From assembly GCA_009841075.1 (NCBI GenBank), contig VXMP01000088.1, positions 1 to 61,163 on the forward strand: a stretch of DNA of 61,163 nucleotides, read 5' to 3'. Of the stretch, positions 50,431 through 60,200 are shown one piece after another (the first letter of the stretch is position 1; each line of letters opens with the position of its first letter). Made by a program: the position numbers and the translations under genes. Below the pieces are notes generated by a model, which searched no databases, was not told the DNA's origin, and saw only the letters and a list, made by a program, of their open reading frames with translations. This stretch comes from Acidimicrobiia bacterium (lineage in GTDB: Bacteria; Actinomycetota; Acidimicrobiia; Spongiisociales; Spongiisociaceae).

Positions 50431-51171
50431 TTAGCTGGTCAGGGAGGCCAGGTAGTCGTCCGGGATGTCGAAGTTGCCGTACACTCCCTGCACGTCGGCC
50501 AGGTCATCAAGCGTGTCAACCAGGCGCAGTACCTTGGAGGCACCGGAACGGTCCAAGATGATGGTGGATGAAGGAAGCTGGGTTACCTCGGCAGTTTGTA
50601 CCACCAGATCGGTGTCGGAGAAGGCTTCTTTAACACCTCTGAAGTCGGCAGGATCGGTTATCACCTCGAACTGGTCTCCGCTGGGTCGGACATCCTCGGC
50701 ACCCGACTCCAGGGCGATCGACCATATTTCATCTTCATCACCTTCGACTAGAAGGTAACCCTTCTGGTCGAACAGGTAGGCGACCGATCCTGGTTCTCCG
50801 AGGTTCCCTCCGTTACGGGTGAAGGCCGAACGTATGTCGGAGGCGGCCCGGTTCCGGTTGTCGGTGAGGGCCTGCACCAGCAGGGCCACCCCGCCGGGAG
50901 CGTACCCTTCGTAGACTACGGTGTCGAGGCGCTCGCCGACCAACTCTCCGGTGCCTCGTTTAATCGCCCTTTCGATGTTGTCCTTGGGGACAGAGGCGGA
51001 TTTGGCCTTGTCTATGGCGGTGGACAACACCGCATTGGCGGCCGGGTCTCCCCCACCCTGACGGGCGGCCGCCTCGATGGCCCTACATAGCTTGGCAAAC
51101 AGGTTGCTGCGGGCGGCGTCCTGACGGCCCTTGCGATGCTTGATGTTCGCCCATTTGGAATGCCCTGCCAT
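50431..51171 (-). CDS. yebC: YebC/PmpR family protein (TACO1-like)
   Basis: A 246-residue protein starting MAGHSKWANIKHRKGRQDA, the universal YebC start, with SVPKDNIERAIKRGTGE, YEGYAPGGVALLVQALTDNRNR and NLGEPGSVAYLFDQKG. The family was first called transcriptional regulators and is now also linked to relief of ribosome stalling at proline runs. It starts 1 nt after pdxT. In many actinobacteria ruvC-ruvA-ruvB follow yebC; here they do not, since the next gene is convergent. Confidence 0.96.
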   Translation of the reverse strand: MAGHSKWANIKHRKGRQDAARSNLFAKLCRAIEAAARQGGGDPAANAVLSTAIDKAKSASVPKDNIERAIKRGTGELVGERLDTVVYEGYAPGGVALLVQALTDNRNRAASDIRSAFTRNGGNLGEPGSVAYLFDQKGYLLVEGDEDEIWSIALESGAEDVRPSGDQFEVITDPADFRGVKEAFSDTDLVVQTAEVTQLPSSTIILDRSGASKVLRLVDTLDDLADVQGVYGNFDIPDDYLASLTS

Positions 51172-51172
51172 T

Positions 51173-51760
51173 TCACTGCTCCTGGATCAGGTTGATAAGC
51201 ATTTTATGAAGCCTTAGATCGTCGGTGAGCTCGGGATGGAAGGCGCAGGCCAGAATATGCTCCTTTCCGACCAGTACCGGCCGGCCGTTATGTCTCGCCA
51301 GAACCTCTATGTCGGGAGATATCTCGTCCACCAGAGGAGCCCGGATAAACACCGCCTGGAGAGGGCTATCCCAGCCTTGAACATCCAACCGGCATTCGAA
51401 GGATTCGTTCTGCCTGCCAAAGGCGTTACGTTCCACCACCATATCAAGGACTCCCAACAGAGGTTGGGTGCCTTCGGTTACGGCAGAGGCCAGGAAGATC
51501 ATCCCGGCGCAGGTTCCCAAGGCGGGAAGCCCGGATTCGATCCGGCTGCGTAGCGGTTCGATCAGGTCGTATAGGTCGGCCAGCCGCCCGATGGTGGTGG
51601 ACTCCCCTCCCGGGATGATCAGGGCTTCCACCGATTCCAGGTCGGTCCGGGTTCGTACCTCAGTCGGTTCGGCACCGGCGGCCTGGATCATCCGTGAGTG
51701 TTCCCGGAAGTCTCCTTGGAGGGCGAGCACCCCTACCCTGGGCGCAGCCCTTTCGGACAC
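51173..51760 (-). CDS. pdxT: Pyridoxal 5'-phosphate synthase glutaminase subunit
   Basis: A 195-residue class I glutamine amidotransferase that supplies ammonia to PdxS. Motifs are GVLALQGDFREHSRMI at the N-terminus, IIPGGESTTIGRL, the nucleophile in LGTCAGMIFLA (Cys near residue 83), and CAFHPEL with the catalytic His-x-Glu. GTG start, 3 nt after the pdxS stop, so translational coupling is likely. Confidence 0.96.
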   Translation of the reverse strand: MSERAAPRVGVLALQGDFREHSRMIQAAGAEPTEVRTRTDLESVEALIIPGGESTTIGRLADLYDLIEPLRSRIESGLPALGTCAGMIFLASAVTEGTQPLLGVLDMVVERNAFGRQNESFECRLDVQGWDSPLQAVFIRAPLVDEISPDIEVLARHNGRPVLVGKEHILACAFHPELTDDLRLHKMLINLIQEQ

Positions 51761-51763
51761 TTT

Positions 51764-52666
51764 TTACCAGCCCCGCTCCTGCATCCTCTGGCCGGCCGGG
51801 ATCTCGTCGATTTCGATTCCGACCATGGCCTCACCGAGGTTGCGGGACACTTTGGCCAGGATCTGCGGGTTTTCGTAGAAGGTGGTGGCTTCGACGATCG
51901 CCCGGGCCCGGGTGGCCGGGTCACCGCTTTTGAAGATTCCCGATCCGACGAAGATGCCGTCGCAACCCAGCTGCATCATCAGGGCGGCGTCGGCGGGGGT
52001 GGCGATACCTCCGGCGGCAAAGTTAACCACCGGAAGGTGACCTTTGGCGGCGATTTCCCGGAGCAGGTCGATCGGGGCCGCCCAGTCGCGGGCCAAAGCC
52101 ATGATCTGGTCTTCGCCCGCGCAGATGGTCTTGGCTATCTGATTGTTCATCTTGCGCATATGGGTTACCGCTTCGACCACGTTGCCGGTTCCAGGTTCGC
52201 CTTTGGTGCGGATCATGGCCGCCCCTTCTGCGATTCGGCGGAGGGCTTCACCCAGGTCACGAGCACCGCATACAAAGGGGGTGGTGAAGGCCCACTTGTC
52301 AATGTGGTGGTTGTTGTCGACCGGGGTGAGAACCTCGGATTCGTCTATGTAATCCACCCCGAGGCCTTGGAGCACCTGAGCCTCCACGAAATGGCCGATC
52401 CGGGCCTTGGCCATCACCGGAATCGACACCGCCTCAATGATTTCTTCCACCTTGGCGGGGTCGGCCATCCGGGCTACTCCCCCATGAGCACGGATGTCGG
52501 CCGGTACCCGTTCCAGCGCCATGACCGCCACCGCCCCGGCTTCCTGGGCAATAAGGGCTTGCTCGGCGTTGACCACGTCCATGATCACGCCCCCTTTGAG
52601 CATTTCGGCCAAACCCCTCTTCACCCGGGTGGTGCCGGTCGCTACTTTATTGGCACCCTGATTCAT
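51764..52666 (-). CDS. pdxS: Pyridoxal 5'-phosphate synthase lyase subunit
   Basis: A 300-residue TIM-barrel PLP synthase that builds pyridoxal phosphate from ribose 5-phosphate, glyceraldehyde 3-phosphate and ammonia from PdxT. Features are [22 protein letters not shown] (first active-site lysine near 28), [44 protein letters not shown] and [17 protein letters not shown] with GGGAGAAA upstream. It is the first gene of a pdxS-pdxT-yebC operon. Confidence 0.97.
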   Translation of the reverse strand: MNQGANKVATGTTRVKRGLAEMLKGGVIMDVVNAEQALIAQEAGAVAVMALERVPADIRAHGGVARMADPAKVEEIIEAVSIPVMAKARIGHFVEAQVLQGLGVDYIDESEVLTPVDNNHHIDKWAFTTPFVCGARDLGEALRRIAEGAAMIRTKGEPGTGNVVEAVTHMRKMNNQIAKTICAGEDQIMALARDWAAPIDLLREIAAKGHLPVVNFAAGGIATPADAALMMQLGCDGIFVGSGIFKSGDPATRARAIVEATTFYENPQILAKVSRNLGEAMVGIEIDEIPAGQRMQERGW

Positions 52667-52836
52667 AGCTATTTCTCCCTTTCAACGGTACCAGATGTCT
52701 GCAAGATATTTTACCTGATAGAGGATCACAGCCGAGCCCCACCTGATCAAATAACCACCGGAAACGGATCTTCCCTCCATCAACCCACCGAACTCCCGTA
52801 GAATAAGCAAGGTATTTGACCATCTGACTGTAAGCC

Positions 52837-52968
52837 ATGATCGATCAGCCTTTGATTAAAAGTATCCGGCCCCAGGGCTTGCTTTCCTTCGGTCCTGAGA
52901 CACCCTCATTGGCGTCGGGCAAATTGAATGTACTGGTCGGACTCTCCCCCATTTCCGCCGCTTTATAG
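52837..52968 (+). pseudogene. Truncated 5' remnant of RecF/SMC-like AAA ATPase
   Basis: A 43-codon frame from ATG 52837 reads IKSIRPQGLLSFGPETPSLA then SGKLNVLVG, matching the start of RecF/DUF2813-like AAA ATPases, where the Walker A (G-P-N-G-S-G-K-S) would follow. Instead the sequence turns to LSPISAAL and stops at 52966-52968. It is therefore a deletion remnant of an ATPase gene rather than a functional protein. No downstream part of the gene is seen. Confidence 0.55.
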
Positions 52969-53169
52969 AGACGATGGAAGCCAGGCTGAAGGTACCCTGA
53001 TTCAGACCTCTCCCGATCTCAGTAGCTTCCAGGTCGGAACTGTGTTTGGCCCTCGACCGGTTTCAACACAGGTCTAGAAGAAGTTGCCTCGACACTAAAC
53101 AAGACCTCTCCCTCAAAAGCCCCTGCCCCTCCCACACACCTTTGATTATTCCTCCCCAACCTAAGGTTT
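52969..53169. other. Intergenic DNA, nothing recognised
   Basis: About 200 nt between the ATPase remnant and the Fur-like box. No coding frame or RNA was recognised; it may be residual DNA from the deleted ATPase gene plus the promoter of the lipoprotein gene. Confidence 0.4.
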
Positions 53170-53188
53170 GATAACGATTATCATTATC
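53170..53188. promoter_or_regulatory. Fur/Zur-like operator box
   Basis: The 19-mer GATAACGATTATCATTATC matches the classical Fur box GATAATGATAATCATTATC at 17 of 19 positions. It lies 22 nt before the GTG of the lipoprotein-protease pair. Its position over or near the promoter suggests repression by a Fur-family regulator (Fur or Zur). No regulator gene is in the window. Confidence 0.6.
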
Positions 53189-53210
53189 GTAGAAAAGGGA
53201 GGTCGAAAGG

Positions 53211-54185
53211 GTGCGAGAACAGCGATATTCGGATGACGGCTTTGTGGAGGGCGCATTTTCTATCCGCCGAACGCCCGGGGCGCTTCCGCCCACCTCGTTG
53301 GCAGTGGCCGCTTGGTTGGTGCTGGTCGGACTGCTCGTGGCGTGCGGGGGAATCGAGTCTGCCGAGATTGCTGTGAGCGAGGTCGAGGCTGTCGAAACCG
53401 CTGCACCGGTGCCTGAATCAACTGTTCCCCCGGTTACGAATCCTGATTCCTCCTCCGAGCCAGACCCCTTCTCCTCCGAGCCGGGTTCGTCAACTTCTAT
53501 CGGACCGGCCCGGACTACTACCGCGCACGATTTTTTCGCTCCCGTATCCGAGGCACAGCCCGAAAACGGGCCTGAAGTTTTACCGTTGCCTGCGGCGGTG
53601 CCGTTGGAGGATCGGTCCGATGGTGGCCCCGCGTCTGCGTTAAATAATGACCAGGATCCGCCCCGGCCGCAGGTACTGCATGCCCATTTGGATGGCGACA
53701 ATGCGGTGATCATCAGCGGCCTTGATGAAGCGGATACGGCTCAAGTTGACGCGGTTCAGCGTAATGAGGTCGTATCACCGGGCCCGACACCGTCAAAGGG
53801 AACCATGTTCACCTGGCATGACGGCGACCGCTTGGCTTCTATCTGGCAGGACACACAGCTGGTGGTGTCCGATGTCATTACGGAAGGTGGTTGGGATGAT
53901 CCATCCGGACCGGTTTTCTGGTCGGATTCGGACCAGCTGATGGCCCTTCCGGGAGGAGTGGTGCTGGTGCTCGACCCGACCTGGAACACGACAGCCGTAG
54001 AAGCGTTCCTGAGTTCCAACAACATCGATCCTTCCGATGCCGAGGCATTCGAAGGGCTCCCCAATTGGTTCTTGGTAGAGACCGCCCCCGGTTTCCCTTC
54101 GCTGCAGTTGGCGAACGCGCTGGCCGGCCAAGGCGGGGTGGTCATCTCCAGTCCTAATTGGTGGATAGAAGGGCTGATCGAATAG
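53211..54185 (+). CDS. Secreted lipoprotein, possible partner of the giant protease
   Basis: A 324-residue protein from a GTG start. An N-terminal polar stretch precedes a hydrophobic helix and a lipobox-like VGLLVACGG (Cys near 44), then a long Pro/Ser/Thr/Glu-rich linker to about 140. The C-terminal part (about 225-324) includes GGVVLVLDPTWNTTAVEAFL and ends PSLQLANALAGQGGVVISSP, reminiscent of subtilase prodomain/inhibitor-like folds where such text precedes the catalytic domain. It ends 31 nt before the giant protease, so they are probably co-transcribed under the Fur-like box. An inhibitor or chaperone role is inference. Confidence 0.65.
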   Translation: MREQRYSDDGFVEGAFSIRRTPGALPPTSLAVAAWLVLVGLLVACGGIESAEIAVSEVEAVETAAPVPESTVPPVTNPDSSSEPDPFSSEPGSSTSIGPARTTTAHDFFAPVSEAQPENGPEVLPLPAAVPLEDRSDGGPASALNNDQDPPRPQVLHAHLDGDNAVIISGLDEADTAQVDAVQRNEVVSPGPTPSKGTMFTWHDGDRLASIWQDTQLVVSDVITEGGWDDPSGPVFWSDSDQLMALPGGVVLVLDPTWNTTAVEAFLSSNNIDPSDAEAFEGLPNWFLVETAPGFPSLQLANALAGQGGVVISSPNWWIEGLIE

Positions 54186-54216
54186 GACAGTCAAGTTTTA
54201 GATCGCCGGGGAACAG

Positions 54217-57200
54217 ATGAATAGGTTCTCCCTTTGGTGGCGCGGCGGCCCGGCAGCGTTGTCGGCTATCGCCGTATGGTCCCTGGCGCTGACGTTAGGG
54301 TCACCGTCGGTTGCGCAGTCTCTCGGGGTACCGACGGTGCAGCAGGTGGTGGCGGGTGAGGGTTCGTTGACGATTGTCTGGGTGCCTCCTGCGAACGACG
54401 CGGGGATTGTGGGCTACGACGTTCGTTACATCAACTCGAATGTCACCGACAAGAGCGACGATACCGCCTGGACCGAGGTGGCCGATGTTTGGAAGGAGGG
54501 GAACCTGATCGCGGTTATAGAGGGATTGACCAACGGAACTTCATATGATGTGGCGATCCGGGCCCGCACCTCTTCTTTGACAAGTAATTGGTCGGCTGCC
54601 ATCTCAGGCACCCCGGCCGATCCCGGTTCTACGGTTTCCACCGCGTCGACGATTTACAGTGATATCCCTCTGCAAGCCGAGTTGAGCTCGGGGTCGGATG
54701 TCGATTTCTACACCTTCACAGTCGTTTCAGAGTCGGAGTACATCATCTGGACGACCGGAGAAACCGACACGTTCGGGGAATTGACCATGAGTGACGGGAC
54801 CAGCCATACCCCATTTCCGATTGCCAACAACGACCGAGGGTTTGAACCGGAATCCAACAACTTCATGATATTCGGAACTGTTACTCCCGGCACCTATTAC
54901 TTCAAGGTTACAAAAGGCCCTGATCGGCAGCAGGGTATCGGGCCTTATATCATACATCTTCATCTTTCGGAGGATACAACCGGTCGTTCTGATGCTATGC
55001 CTGTGACTTTAAACAGCAGGACCCCCGGGGTAGTGGATAGCGGCGTAGGTCTTTTATTGGGTCCGGATACTGATTTCTCACAGGATCGCGACTTTTATAG
55101 ACTAGATATTTCTACCGAAACTTCTATATCTGTGCATGTCGACACATATATTATAATGGTTGCTGAAATCCTCGATTCAAACGGAAAAGTAGTTGTACCG
55201 AACCAACCAGGCTATTTGCGACAACCTGGTAAATATTTACTACCCTCCGAAGACATCCACCAATTCGCACTTCATGCGTCGCTCTCTGCAGGAACCTACT
55301 ACATACGGCTCGCATCGGATTTTATCACGGTGAGTAATCCCTACGGCCCTGATTTAAGGATTCCACACGATGCGCCCTATTTCCTGCATGTAAATGAGTC
55401 ACCGGTGCCGGCTGCCACCCTGTCCAAAGCGGTAGACCTGCCTATAAATACTGTGGCGGGGGGAACCGCCGCTCAGGATTCGGACTCGATTTATCGCCTG
55501 ATACTGGCGGAGGGGATGCCGATTGAGCTGAGCGGTAGCAGCAGAACCGATGAGATGTCGGTCGAACTATTAGACCAGGCCGGTAACCCACTGGATATCG
55601 GCGTATACAAGGACCATCACGAAGAGGGCCTGACAACTGTACATAGCTTTTTGGTAAGAGAAGTGCTGGATGCCGGAACGTATTATCTCAACGTCAGGTT
55701 CAAAAATCCGGGTAGTAAGGGCCGGTTTTTGACCCTACTGCTCCCGAATTACCAATACCTCAGACAGCAGCAGGAGTGCCCACCGGGACAGCTCGGGGTG
55801 GATGATCACCTGCACGGTTGCCAGTGGCACCTACGCAATACCGGACAGCTGGGCGGTGTGTCAGGGGAGGACATCAATCTGGGCGACGCCTGGACAACCA
55901 CCCAGGGAGCCGGAATCAACGTGGTGGTTGTCGATGAGGGTATCGACTACCTCCACGTCGACCTGAGGGACAATTTTGACCCGGACACCAGCGGCAGCGC
56001 GTTCGGGGACCAGGCGGACCTCCTGGCGAGAGAACACTCCGGTCATGGCACCGCGGTGGCCGGGATCATCGGGGCTCGGGACAACGGGGTGGGTGTGGTT
56101 GGCGTGGCACCTCGGGCGACCATCTCCGCCTTTCAGATTTTCGATCAACGTAACCTACCGACCGACCTGGCCGGGCTGATCAAGGCGTTCTCGCTCAGTG
56201 ACACGGAGGTTTCAATCCGTAACCACAGTTGGGCACCGGATACGCTCGAACCTAATGGGGTTTTGGAAACGACATTAGAAATGGCGCTGGAGGACTCCAG
56301 AACCAACGGTGATGGGGGCAAAGGAACATTGCAGATTCAGGCGGCCGGGAACGAAGGCCAAGAGGGGGGCTATACCACCCACAACCGTTTTCTGAACAAT
56401 CGGGGTGTGGCGGCGGTATGCGGCGTTGACGACCAGGGCAATCATTACATCCACTCGACCCCGGGTTCGAATCTTTGGGTGTGCGCACCCACCTTTGGCG
56501 CGGGACGCCCGGGAATTGCCACTACCGAAGCCGAAAACCGCTACCGGATGGATTTCGGCGGCACCAGCGCTTCGGCACCGATGGTTTCGGGGGTGGCTGC
56601 TTTGGTGAGAGCCGCCAATCGGGAACTGACGTGGCGAGACACCAAGCTGATTCTGTCCGACTCGACGCGGGTGGTGAGCGACGGAGACAGCAGCTGGGCG
56701 GACGGTGCAGCGAAATACAGTGACCCGTCAGAGATATATCGTTACAGTCACCTGTTCGGGTTCGGGGTGGTGGACGCCGACCGGGCGGTGAAGTTAGCAC
56801 AAAACTGGACTCTCCTTCCGGACGAGATGTCGGTGTCGGCCACCCAGAGCACTGGGGTCATGGTGGTCGACTTCCAGCCCAACGCGGCGGAGAGTTCGGT
56901 TGATGTCCAAGGGGCGGTCTCGTTTATTGAGCATGTCGAGGTCACAATGGATGTCGCGACGGATGATTTCCGTGACCTGGACATCGAGCTGGTATCACCA
57001 TCCGGAAAGATTTCGAAACTGAGCGTCCCCCACCAATGCGACCCGTTCTACGGAGACAATTGTGACGTTGATGGACAAGTGGTGATGAGTTCCACCCGTC
57101 ATCTAGGCGAGAACTCAAAGGGCACCTGGACGCTTCGAATCATCTACGACGGCTTCCCTTTCGGCAGAACAACCATGGTGACCTCTTGGGGGTTGACGAT

Positions 57201-60200
57201 ATACGGTCACACCAAAGCTCAAGTAGTGGTACCGGCCGGGGTTTGGGTTCCAGAGGAGGAGGGGTCGGCAAGCATTGATTTGAAGGGTGATCCCCTGCTA
57301 GAGGTGTCGTTGACAGCCGCTTTCGCAGATGGCACGGCGGTGGGCGGATCAGATTGCTCAACGGATAGCCCCGACTTTGACAACGACTCACCGGCAACGC
57401 AAACGCTCACGGCGGGGACGAGCGCGCATTCGCTGAGCGTGATCTCGGTGTGTTCGGACACCTCCGGTGAAGGCGATGAGACCTTCACGGTGACTTTGAC
57501 CGCTTCTCCGGGGGTGTTCGACACCTCCGAACCTCATTGTTCTTCCCCGACTAGCTGCACCGTGACCGTGCACATAATCGACGATGATGAGGTGGTGCCG
57601 GTGCCGACCGATTGGGGGCTGGTCCCGTCGAATCTGAACGCCGGTGACAGGTTCCGGTTGCTGTTCAAGACCTCAACCACCCGGGACGCGACCGCGACGG
57701 GGATCGGCGTCTATGACAGTTTTGTGCGGGCGGCGGCTTCGGCATCGGGGGCGCATAACGATCTGAAGGCCTACGCCGATCGCTTCAAGGTATTCGGCTC
57801 CACCGAGGCGGTGTCGGCTCGGGTGCACAACGCGCTTTGGAACGGCACCGGATGGGTGGACAGGTCCACGAGCATTTCTTCCTCGGGTGTTCCCATCTAC
57901 TGGCCGACCGGCGAAAAATACGCGGACAACTACTACGAGCTGTGCGATTTCGGAAGCCTCTCCGACTCGGAGAAGACTGCATTGGAGAACGGGTTCCATT
58001 ATGGAAATATCCGCTCGGAGTCAGGTGCCTCGGAGACGACCGACCGGGAGCCGTTCACCGGAACCGGCCAGTCGTGCGAAACCCTCGACAACCTCTATCT
58101 GGGGGCGTCACCCGATGTTAGGCACGGAGCGGCCGGAGCGGCCACGGAGGGTGACAACGCCTGGGATGTCTCGCCCTGGTCCGAGGGAAGCAAACCGGGC
58201 AGTGAATCGGGGCCGTTCTACGCCCTGTCGCCGGTGTTCGAGGTGAGCTCCGCCCCCACGGTGGATCTAGTGGTGACGCCTACCGAAGTGGCCGAAGGTG
58301 GCTCGGTGACGCTCAGCGCCACCATCAGTACGACGCAGTCCGTCATGCTCTCCATCCCACTCAGCTATACCGATGGCACCGCAACGGAAGGCTCGGACTA
58401 TTCCCCGGGCGGAGGCGTCGGTTTCCTTCCTAACATGATGAATTCGTCAAACACCACTTTGAACACAACCGATGACAACGTGTACGAGAAGAACGAGACG
58501 TTCACTATCTCACTGGGTACGCTGCCGTCCACGCCCACGTTGCAGCCGGGCGCTACCTCGTCGGTGGAGGTGACGATCACGGACGAGGCGGACCGACCGC
58601 AGATGAGCATCGCCTGGACCAAGAGTGCTGTCACGGTCGAGGAGGGCAAGGAAGCGTCGTTTACCATCACCGCCGACCGAGCTTCTTCGTTCGATCAGGC
58701 CATCACGGTGAGCACCGGGGAAGCGAGCAGCCCTCCCAGCGCCGCAAGCGGCTTCGATTACACCGCCTTAAGCGGTACGACCATAACCTTGCCCGCCGGT
58801 GCCCTGACCGCGACGGGTGCGATCAGGGTCACCAAAGATCGCCTCGACGAGAGTACCCGCGAGAAGTTCCGGGTTGAGCTCGACGCCCCCTCCGCTACCG
58901 CCGACTACACCATCCACTCGGTCGACTACCGGTCCGCCGACCTAAGCATCATCGACCAGAACCCTACGAATATTTCTCTGTCGGTACAGGGAGGCGCGGC
59001 GGCCATCGCAGAGGAGGGCGGGACGAAGGAGTTCACCGTTGGAATCAGCCGAGCCCTGGAAGGGTCGGAGTCGCTGACCGTTACTCTTAATCTGGCAGGT
59101 ACGGCGGAGGCGGGTACGGACTATGCACTATCCGCCGCATGTACCGGGGGCGTGGTCTGCGATCTGACCACGAATCCGGCCAACCCGACCATTACCTTCA
59201 GTTCGGGGGGACCCACCGAGGTATCCGTCACCCTGACCGCCCTACAGGACACCATCGACGAAGGTACGCACGAGACGGTCATCGTGGGCTTGGCGACCCC
59301 GAGCGCCAGCGACTGGTCGAACCTGGACGGAGGTGCCGCGCACCTGGTTCGCCCCACCACCTTCGCTCTCACCGACGACGACGCGCCCCAATCCCTGGAG
59401 ATGCCGACGGTGCGACATGTAGTTGAGGGCGAGCAGTCGTTGACGGTCGCCTGGGACCCTCCATCGGGTGCTTCGGAAATTATCGGCTATGACGTCCGAT
59501 ACATCCTGTCGAGCTCCACGAGCAAGAACGACCCCGACTCCTGGACGGAGCTGGCCGACGTTTGGTCGTCGGAAAGGCGGGCCGCTCCCTTTCTGAGGGG
59601 AGGCCTGACTGCGGTAGTAGAGGAGTTGGAAAACGGGACTTCATATGATGTGGCGGTTCGGGCGCGTACTACCTCGTTGACCAGTGGTTGGTCTGCGGCG
59701 GTGGCGGGCACTCCTGCCGAACCCGGGTCTACGGTGACCACCGCCTCGACGGTTTACAGTGATGTGCCCGTGCAGGCCGAATTGAGTTCGACCAGGGACG
59801 TCGATTTCTACACGTTCACGGTTAATTCGACTTCGGATTACATCATCTGGTCCACCGGGGACACCGACACGGTAGGGGAAATAACTCTCAGTGACGGCAC
59901 CAGCCGCACACCCCCGTTACGACACAACAACGCGAATCTAATAGAAATCGGCCTCCACAACTTCGCCATGATCGGTACGTTCACACCTGGTACGTATTAT
60001 GTCAAGGTCACCTCGGGCACTTTCTCTCGTAGCCCCACCCATCTATGGCGGGGGACGGGCACCTACACCCTTCACATTCATCTGTCGGAAGACACGACCG
60101 GTCTTTCCGATGCCCCAACGGTTACGGTCGGCAGTAGGACCACCGCACTGATGAACTCGACCTTCGATTCCGTTATCCATCCTGATAGTGACTTCTTCAA

